Shown: in pieces, positions 58,628 through 64,000 of the stretch
How the letters are laid out: each line of letters begins with the position of its first letter
Numbering within the stretch: position 1 is the first letter of the stretch
From: Dietzia aurantiaca
GTDB taxonomy: Bacteria; Actinomycetota; Actinomycetes; Mycobacteriales; Mycobacteriaceae
Assembly: GCF_021033825.1 (NCBI RefSeq)
Contig: NZ_JAIFXZ010000004.1
Span: 160,472 to 224,471, forward strand
DNA: 64,000 nt
Direction of reading: 5' to 3'
Program-made: the position numbers and the translations under genes
Notes under the pieces: model-generated
The model's input: the letters and a program-made list of their open reading frames with translations, nothing else
The model's database searches: none
What the model was told of the DNA's origin: nothing

Positions 58628-59520
58628 TGGTCAGGGTCCGAGAGACCGCCTGGACCCCCGCCGAGCGCACCGCCCCGGACCGCGATCCGGCCGAGCGGGC
58701 CGCCGCCCTGGCCGGGTTGATGCGGGGCCGCCGGACGGTGATCGTGACCGGCGCCGGGATCTCCACCCCGTCCGGGATCCCCGACTACCGGGGCCCGGAC
58801 TCCCCCGGCCGCACCCCGATGACGTACCAGCAGTTCGTGGGCGATCCCGGCTTCCGCCGTCACTACTGGGCCCGCAACCACCTGGGCTGGCGCCACATGG
58901 AGGCCGCCCGCCCTAACGCGGCACACCTGCTGCTGGCCGACTGGGAGCGTCGTGGCCTGGTCTCGGGCGTCATCACCCAGAACGTGGACCTGCTGCATCT
59001 CAAGGCGGGCAGCCGCCGGATCGTGGACCTGCACGGCACGTACGCGGTGGTCACCTGCCTGAACTGCGGGGCCCGCCGCAGCCGGTGGGCGCTGCACGAT
59101 GACCTCGAGGCCCTCAACCCGGACTTCGCCGAACGCGTAGCGTCACGCGGTGCGATCGAGGTGGCCCCCGATGCGGACGCCGTCCTGGACGACACCGCCG
59201 ACTTCCGGATGGTGGACTGTCCCGGCTGTGCGGGGATGCTCAAACCGGACATCGTCTACTTCGGCGAGAACGTCCCGGCCGCCCGTGTGCAAGAGGCGAA
59301 CGCTCTGGTGGACGAATCCGACGTTGTCGTCGTCGTCGGATCGTCTCTCACCGTCCGGTCCGGATACCGGTTCGTGCGGTGGGCGGTGACCACCGGCAAG
59401 CCCGTCGCGGTTCTCAACCGCGGGCGCACCCGTGCGCACGACGAGGCAACCCTGACCATCGACGGCGACTGCGTGGAGGTCCTCGAGCTCACCGATGCCG
59501 CCCTGCCGGATCCGGCGTGA
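58627..59520 (+). CDS. NAD-dependent deacetylase (sirtuin)
   Basis: 297 residues. GAGISTPSGIPDYRGPD binds NAD, TQNVDLLH and DLHGTYAVVTC supply the catalytic Asn-Asp and His, and the zinc ribbon is CLNC ... CPGC. KPDIVYFGENVP and VVVGSSLTV complete the fold. It removes acyl groups from lysines; the long N-terminus and the insertion are those of class II sirtuins. Coupled to the MBL gene. Confidence 0.93.
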   Translation: MVRVRETAWTPAERTAPDRDPAERAAALAGLMRGRRTVIVTGAGISTPSGIPDYRGPDSPGRTPMTYQQFVGDPGFRRHYWARNHLGWRHMEAARPNAAHLLLADWERRGLVSGVITQNVDLLHLKAGSRRIVDLHGTYAVVTCLNCGARRSRWALHDDLEALNPDFAERVASRGAIEVAPDADAVLDDTADFRMVDCPGCAGMLKPDIVYFGENVPAARVQEANALVDESDVVVVVGSSLTVRSGYRFVRWAVTTGKPVAVLNRGRTRAHDEATLTIDGDCVEVLELTDAALPDPA

Positions 59521-59543
59521 CCGGCGAGGAGCACACTAGGGGT

Positions 59544-60167
59544 ATGCAGATCGCGACGACACCCGAGACAGCACTGGCACGACTCCTCCGCGGAAACGCC
59601 CGCTACGTGGCCGGAGAGAACCTCAACGAGCACCAGGCGCCCTCGCGCCGCGCCGAGCTCGCCGGACAGCAGAACCCGTTCGCCCAGGTCTTCGGCTGCT
59701 CCGACTCGCGCGTGCCCGCCGAGGTCGTGTTCGACCAGGGGCTCGGCGACCTGTTCGTGATCCGCAACGCCGGCCACATCGTGGACCCGTCGGTGCTCGG
59801 GTCGGTCGAGTTCGGGGTCGACGCGCTGCGCATCCCGCTGACGCTGGTGCTGGGCCACACCTCGTGCGGCGCGGTCGGCGCGACGATCAAGGCGGTCGAC
59901 ACGCACTCCACACCGTCGGGCTATCTGCGTGACGTGGTGGAGCGCATCGCGCCAGCCGTGTTCGAGGCGCGACGTGACCCGGAGGCCGGGTACCAGGACA
60001 TCGTGATCGAGAACGTCCGTCAGACCGTCACCGCGATCCGCGAGAAGTCGGCCGCTGTCGACCGCGCGATCACCGAGGGCCGCACCGCGATCGTCGGTGC
60101 GCTCTACAACCTCGAGGAGGGCACGGTGACCCCGGTCCACACCGAGGGACAGGTCGACGGGCTCTGA
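59544..60167 (+). CDS. Beta-carbonic anhydrase
   Basis: Hydrates carbon dioxide to bicarbonate. 207 residues with FGCSDSRVPAE (Cys and the Asp-Arg pair) and LGHTSCGAV (His and Cys) as zinc ligands, and VIRNAGHIVDPSVLGS between them. ATG 59544 lies 23 bases after the sirtuin stop. AGGAG occurs 12-16 bases before the ATG. Ends 3 bases before the convergent proB. Confidence 0.94.
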   Translation: MQIATTPETALARLLRGNARYVAGENLNEHQAPSRRAELAGQQNPFAQVFGCSDSRVPAEVVFDQGLGDLFVIRNAGHIVDPSVLGSVEFGVDALRIPLTLVLGHTSCGAVGATIKAVDTHSTPSGYLRDVVERIAPAVFEARRDPEAGYQDIVIENVRQTVTAIREKSAAVDRAITEGRTAIVGALYNLEEGTVTPVHTEGQVDGL

Positions 60168-60170
60168 GAA

Positions 60171-61283
60171 TCAGAGGGCGACGAGGTCGTCCGCGTGCAC
60201 CAGGGGGCGGCCCTGCCCCGCGGCGGCGCCGGACTCCCGCTCGGCCAGCCGGGCCCGGACCTCGATCGAGTCGTACTGGGCGATGCCCCGGGCCACCGCT
60301 CGACCGGCCTGGTCGTGCATCTCGATCACGTCCCCGAAGTGGAACAGGCCCTCGACCCCGGTCACGCCGGCCAGCAGTAGCGAACGGCGTGCTCCGGTGA
60401 TCGCCCGCACCGCACCGTCGTCGAGCGCCACGGAGCCGCTCGTGTCGGCGGCGTGACGCACCCAGAACCGGCGCGCCGACATCCGCTCGGGGCGCGGCGC
60501 GAACACCGTGCCCACTCCCGGTTCGGCGGCGAGGGCCTCGGCGGCACGCTCGGCGGCCGTGAGAAGGACGGGCACCCCGGCGTCGGCCGCGAGGCGGGCT
60601 GCGGCGAGCTTCGAGGCCATCCCTCCGGTGCCCAGCGCACCGCCGGGGCCGGCGATAACGCCGTCGAGATCGCCAGCTCCGCCGACCATCGTGACGGCCC
60701 TGGCGTTGCCCTTGCGTGGATCTGAGTCGTACAGCGCATCGACGTCCGAGAGCAGGATGAGTGCGTCGGCACTGATCAGGTGTGCGACGAGGGCCGCCAA
60801 CCGGTCGTTGTCCCCGAACCGGATCTCGTTGGTGGCCACGGTGTCGTTCTCATTGATCACCGGGACGGCGCTCAACGTCCGTAGCCGGTCCAGCGTCCGT
60901 TGGGCGTTGGCCGCGCTGTCGCGTCGCCCGATGTCGGCGGCCGTGAGCAGCACCTGCCCGACCACCCGGTCGTGCCTGGCGAACGAGTCACCCCACGCCC
61001 TCGCCAACTCCAATTGGCCGACGCTGGCGGCGGCCTGCTTGGCGGACAGGGTCGTGGGGCGCGCGGACATCCGCAGCGGGGCCATCCCGGCCCCGATCGC
61101 CCCGGAGGAGACCACGAAGACGTCCGACCCCGAAGCCATGCGGGCCTGGCAGACGTCGGCGAGGGTGTCGAGCTCGGCACGGCGGATCCCGCCGTGGAAA
61201 CTCGTGATGGCCGAGGAGCCGATCTTCACCACCACCCGTCGGGCGGTCCCGATCCGGCGGCGAAGCTCCGACTCGACCGTCAC
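60171..61283 (-). CDS. proB: Glutamate 5-kinase
   Basis: First step of proline synthesis, feedback-inhibited by proline. 370 residues: amino-acid kinase domain beginning [11 protein letters not shown] and with [14 protein letters not shown], then a C-terminal PUA domain ([20 protein letters not shown]) to about 350. GTG start sharing GTGA with the obgE stop. Confidence 0.97.
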   Translation of the reverse strand: MTVESELRRRIGTARRVVVKIGSSAITSFHGGIRRAELDTLADVCQARMASGSDVFVVSSGAIGAGMAPLRMSARPTTLSAKQAAASVGQLELARAWGDSFARHDRVVGQVLLTAADIGRRDSAANAQRTLDRLRTLSAVPVINENDTVATNEIRFGDNDRLAALVAHLISADALILLSDVDALYDSDPRKGNARAVTMVGGAGDLDGVIAGPGGALGTGGMASKLAAARLAADAGVPVLLTAAERAAEALAAEPGVGTVFAPRPERMSARRFWVRHAADTSGSVALDDGAVRAITGARRSLLLAGVTGVEGLFHFGDVIEMHDQAGRAVARGIAQYDSIEVRARLAERESGAAAGQGRPLVHADDLVAL

Positions 61284-62740
61284 TCGAGGATCTCCTCGTC
61301 CGGGTCGATGAGACCGCGACGGACGTGCTTGCGGTACTTACGTTCGGAGGCACCCACGCGATCGGTCGACTCGAAGCGCATGTCGGTGCCGCGGCCGATC
61401 CGCATGAGGTCCACGCCGGCCGGGGTCTGCGGCTCCCATTCGAACGAGACGTCACCGATCGTGACCGAGCAACCCTCCTCGGCTCCGGCCTTGATGAGCG
61501 CCTCTTCCACCCCCAGGCGCGCCAGGCGATCGGCGAGGAAGCCCACGGCCTCGTCGTTGGCGAAGTCGGTCTGACGAATCCATCGCTCCGGCTTGGCGCC
61601 GAGCACGATGAAGCCGCCGGGCTCGTCCGGATCACGCCGGATATCGAACTGGTCCGCATCGACGGCCCTGGGCCGCAGCACGATCCGCTCGGGGGCCGCG
61701 GGCGGGTTGGCCTTACGGTGGGCCTTGACCAACTCGTACAGGCCGAACTTGAGCTCGTCGAGGCCCTTGTGGGCCACCGCCGAGATCGCGTACACGGGCC
61801 AGCCCTTGGCCTCGAAGTGGCCGCGGACCATCTCGGCCATGTCAGCGGCGTCGGGCACGTCGATCTTGTTGAGCACCACCACGCGCGGCCGGTCCGCCAG
61901 GTGGCCCATGCCGGCGTCGGTGAGCTCGGACTGGTAGGCGGCGAGCTCGGCCTCCAGTGCGTCGACGTCGGAGATCGGGTCGCGGTCGGACTCCAGGTTC
62001 GCGCAGTCCACCACGTGGGCGAGGACCGCGGTGCGCTCGATGTGGCGCAGGAAGTCGAGGCCGAGGCCGCGCCCGTCGCTGGCGCCGGGGATCAGCCCTG
62101 GAACGTCCGCGATGGTGATGGTGTCGTCTCCCACCGAGACCACGCCGAGGTTGGGCGCGAGGGTGGTGAACGGGTAGTCGGCGATCTTGGGTTTGGCGGC
62201 CGAGATCACCGAGATCAGTGACGACTTGCCCGCCGAGGGGAAGCCGACCAGTCCGACATCCGCCATCGATTTGAGCTCGAGGGTGACATCGAAGACGCCG
62301 CCGGGCTCCCCCAGCAGCGCGAAGCCGGGGGCCTTACGTGAGCGCGAGGCGAGCGCGGCGTTGCCCAGGCCGCCCTTGCCGCCCTCGGCGACGACGAACC
62401 GGGTGCCGGCCCCGACCATGTCGGCGATGGGCTCGCCGTCCGAACCGAGGACGACGGTGCCCGGCGGTACCGCCAACACGAGATCGTCACCATTGGCGCC
62501 GTTTCGGTTCCCACCCATTCCGGGCTGGCCCTTTCCGGCGCGGGCGTGGGGGCGGAAGTGGAAGTCGAGCAGCGTGTGGACCTGGGGGTCCACCACGAGC
62601 ACCACGTCTCCGCCGCGGCCGCCGTTGCCGCCGTCGGGGCCGCCGAGCGGCTTGAACTTCTCACGGTGCACGGAGGTGCAGCCGTTGCCGCCGTCCCCCG
62701 CGGCGAGGTGGAGGACTACGCGGTCGATGAATCTCGACAT
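61280..62740 (-). CDS. obgE: GTPase ObgE/CgtA
   Basis: 50S assembly GTPase. 486 residues: glycine-rich Obg domain ([30 protein letters not shown]), GTPase domain with [27 protein letters not shown] and LNKID, and the OCT domain at the C-terminus. ATG with CAGGAGGAG upstream. Confidence 0.98.
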   Translation of the reverse strand: MSRFIDRVVLHLAAGDGGNGCTSVHREKFKPLGGPDGGNGGRGGDVVLVVDPQVHTLLDFHFRPHARAGKGQPGMGGNRNGANGDDLVLAVPPGTVVLGSDGEPIADMVGAGTRFVVAEGGKGGLGNAALASRSRKAPGFALLGEPGGVFDVTLELKSMADVGLVGFPSAGKSSLISVISAAKPKIADYPFTTLAPNLGVVSVGDDTITIADVPGLIPGASDGRGLGLDFLRHIERTAVLAHVVDCANLESDRDPISDVDALEAELAAYQSELTDAGMGHLADRPRVVVLNKIDVPDAADMAEMVRGHFEAKGWPVYAISAVAHKGLDELKFGLYELVKAHRKANPPAAPERIVLRPRAVDADQFDIRRDPDEPGGFIVLGAKPERWIRQTDFANDEAVGFLADRLARLGVEEALIKAGAEEGCSVTIGDVSFEWEPQTPAGVDLMRIGRGTDMRFESTDRVGASERKYRKHVRRGLIDPDEEILE

Positions 62741-62817
62741 GGTGTGGGCTCCTCCTGGTGGTGGCCGGTGGGGGTCGGGTCAGTGGATGCGTAGTCCGAT
62801 ACTGCCCGATAAATGCT

Positions 62818-62863
62818 CTCGGGGGCCGGGTGGGGAGTCATCAGACCCCGCCCGGCCCCCGAG
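62818..62863 (-). terminator. Strong hairpin after rpmA
   Basis: Very stable imperfect stem (arms 62818-62835 and 62846-62863) followed on the minus strand by an AT-rich stretch with TTTAT. It lies between rpmA and obgE, so it may separate the two ribosomal genes from obgE-proB or attenuate read-through. Confidence 0.75.
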
Positions 62864-62892
62864 GGCGAATCGTGACTGTGGTGGCTACCGGG

Positions 62893-63156
62893 TCAGGCCT
62901 CGGCGCCGGCGGGCACGATGTTCACGGTCTTGCGACCACGCTTGGTGCCGAACTCCACCGCGCCGGCGGAGAGAGCGAACAGCGTGTCGTCTCCGCCACG
63001 GCCGACGCCCACGCCCGGGTGGAACTTGGTACCGCGCTGGCGGACCAGGATCTCACCGGCGTTGACCTCCTGGCCACCGAAGCGCTTCACGCCGAGGCGC
63101 TGGGCGTTGGAGTCACGACCGTTACGGGTGCTGGATGCGCCCTTCTTACTTGCCAT
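62893..63156 (-). CDS. rpmA: Ribosomal protein bL27
   Basis: 50S protein near the peptidyl-transferase centre. 87 residues: [20 protein letters not shown] and [20 protein letters not shown]. Excellent ribosome binding site TAAGGAGG. No N-terminal cleavage extension. Confidence 0.98.
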   Translation of the reverse strand: MASKKGASSTRNGRDSNAQRLGVKRFGGQEVNAGEILVRQRGTKFHPGVGVGRGGDDTLFALSAGAVEFGTKRGRKTVNIVPAGAEA

Positions 63157-63225
63157 GTCAGTCCCTCCTTAAGGGAACACGCCCGGAGGCGCTGAGCTGG
63201 TGGCCTGTACCGGCCGAGACGGGAA

Positions 63226-63531
63226 TTACTTGATACCGGTGATCTTGACGACCGTCAGCTTCTGACGGTGGCCCTGACGCTTGTGGTAACGGGTCTTGTT
63301 CTTGAACTTGTGGATCCGGATCTTGGGACCCTTGGTCTGCTCGACGATCTCGGCGGAGACGGTGACCTTGGTCAGCGCGTCCGCATCGGAGGTGACCGAA
63401 GCACCATCGACGACGAGGATCGGGGACAGCGACACGGAGGTACCGGCCTCGCCCTCGATCTTCTCGACCTTGACGTGGTCCCCTTCGGCGACCTTGTACT
63501 GCTTGCCGCCGGTCTTGACGATCGCGTACAT
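63226..63531 (-). CDS. rplU: Ribosomal protein bL21
   Basis: 50S protein. 101 residues beginning [18 protein letters not shown] and ending KITGIK, with the usual [12 protein letters not shown] motif. Start ATG 63531; the same frame stays open upstream by chance of GC content. Sits 69 bases before rpmA in the conserved order. Confidence 0.98.
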   Translation of the reverse strand: MYAIVKTGGKQYKVAEGDHVKVEKIEGEAGTSVSLSPILVVDGASVTSDADALTKVTVSAEIVEQTKGPKIRIHKFKNKTRYHKRQGHRQKLTVVKITGIK

Positions 63532-63679
63532 GGAGGGCTTCCCCTTGCTTCTCGGGTGTGCGGCCGCGCAGGGCGACCACACCGTGTGTGCGGTGTTCTT
63601 ACTTGCTCGCCGACTCTCATCGGCCAGGATCGCAGACGCCCATCCCGTGGAGGACCGGCCCGCGACTCTTCGCGCAGCG

Positions 63680-63708
63680 ACATAGCGCCGCGACGAGCGA
63701 CCTGTCAA
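63680..63708 (-). promoter_or_regulatory. Near-consensus promoter of rplU-rpmA
   Basis: On the minus strand TTGACA (63708-63703), a 17-base spacer and CTATGT (63685-63680). Transcription would begin near 63673, leaving a leader of about 140 bases that contains a small hairpin (ACACCG/CGGTGT). Confidence 0.65.
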
Positions 63709-63770
63709 GGTTACGGTCCGGTGGCACAGCAGGTCAAACCGACCGTGCCACCGGCTCCGCGCCCCTGCGT

Positions 63771-64000
63771 TCAGGCGCCCCCGGGAGCGGTCGTGGACCG
63801 GGTCGCCCGGCGGCGGGCGGGACGCTGACGCGGTTCCGCGACCACTGCTGTCGGCGCCTCTGCCAGTGCCGCTGCCTCGACCTTGGCGGCCGGGGCCCCG
63901 GGTGCGGACTCCGGCGCGGCGGCCGCAACCGCGGCTCCGGCTTCGCGGCGACCGGACCGCCGTCTCGGTGATGCGAGTGACCTTCACGTTGCGCTTGATG
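63771..64000 (-). CDS. Probable 3' end of rne (ribonuclease E/G)
   Basis: Identified mainly by position: rne precedes rplU in this lineage. From 63983 down to the TGA at 63771-63773 one frame gives an Ala/Pro/Arg-rich tail ([18 protein letters not shown] ... [14 protein letters not shown]) typical of actinobacterial RNase E tails. That frame is closed by a TGA at 63984-63986, while the neighbouring frame ([13 protein letters not shown]) is open to the window edge. So the gene either has a frameshift near 63940-63980 or the assignment of frame is wrong. Low certainty. Confidence 0.4.

Noticed and set aside
62741..62892. Riboswitch before obgE
   Set aside because: The structured part is a simple strong hairpin after rpmA, explained as a terminator.

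Overview
The window is a chromosomal segment from a high-GC actinobacterium of the order Mycobacteriales. Its gene order follows the Mycobacterium tuberculosis stretch dnaG-dgt ... glyS-smtB-zur-uppS-recO-era-corC-ybeY-phoH ... rsmE-dnaJ2-hrcA-hemW ... lepA-PemK-like-rpsT-holA-comEC-comEA-degV-gpgP-rsfS-nadD-VWA-MoxR-proA ... proB-obgE-rpmA-rplU-(rne), with insertions. The genus cannot be fixed by eye. A Dietzia-like or related corynebacterial lineage fits the roughly 70% GC, the wax-ester synthase gene and the degenerate DnaG zinc ribbon, but this is a guess.

Layout. 1-7.3 kb: dnaG (3' end outside the window), then a divergent three-gene run on + (TPM-domain envelope protein, serine hydrolase, FUSC-family exporter). 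7.2-13.3 kb: dgt, a SanA-like DUF218 protein and glyS on -, the zinc-sensing smtB-zur pair on +, then uppS and recO on -. 13.3-23.5 kb: one long minus-strand series covering ribosome maturation, stress response and heme (era, corC, ybeY, phoH, rsmE, dnaJ, hrcA, hemW), plus a WS/DGAT acyltransferase with an unusual histone-like tail. 23.6-30.4 kb: two tiny membrane proteins, an M3 peptidase, a TSUP transporter, a divergent CGNR regulator, lepA, a PemK-fold protein and rpsT.

30.5-36.8 kb is the clearest accessory island. Between rpsT and holA, adjacent in function and order in relatives, lie a DUF3592-type membrane protein, a two-gene cassette that looks like an anti-phage system (a PD-(D/E)XK-like nuclease overlapping a 1,209-residue Ski2-like helicase, Hachiman-like in design), and a 48-residue orphan gene. 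The cassette is less GC-rich than its surroundings.

36.8-49.8 kb returns to core genes (holA, comEC/comEA, degV, gpgP, rsfS, nadD, a CoxE-type VWA/MoxR pair, proA), with an SDR and a RecQ helicase inserted after holA. 49.9-60.2 kb is a second variable region: DUF222-HNH protein, methyltransferase, a RecQ-phosphoribosyltransferase fusion, a DGPF protein with the decayed remnant of its ECF sigma partner, a KstD-like flavoprotein, an ATPase, an MBL-fold hydrolase, a sirtuin and a beta-carbonic anhydrase. 60.2-64 kb is proB-obgE-rpmA-rplU and the probable 3' tail of rne.

A window-wide pattern is worth noting. At least a dozen genes have a TANNNT-like hexamer ending 6-8 bases before the start codon and no Shine-Dalgarno sequence, which implies leaderless transcripts. 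Genes inside operons instead use ATGA, GTGA or TGATG overlaps or good ribosome binding sites. No tRNA, rRNA, CRISPR array, insertion sequence or integrase was found.
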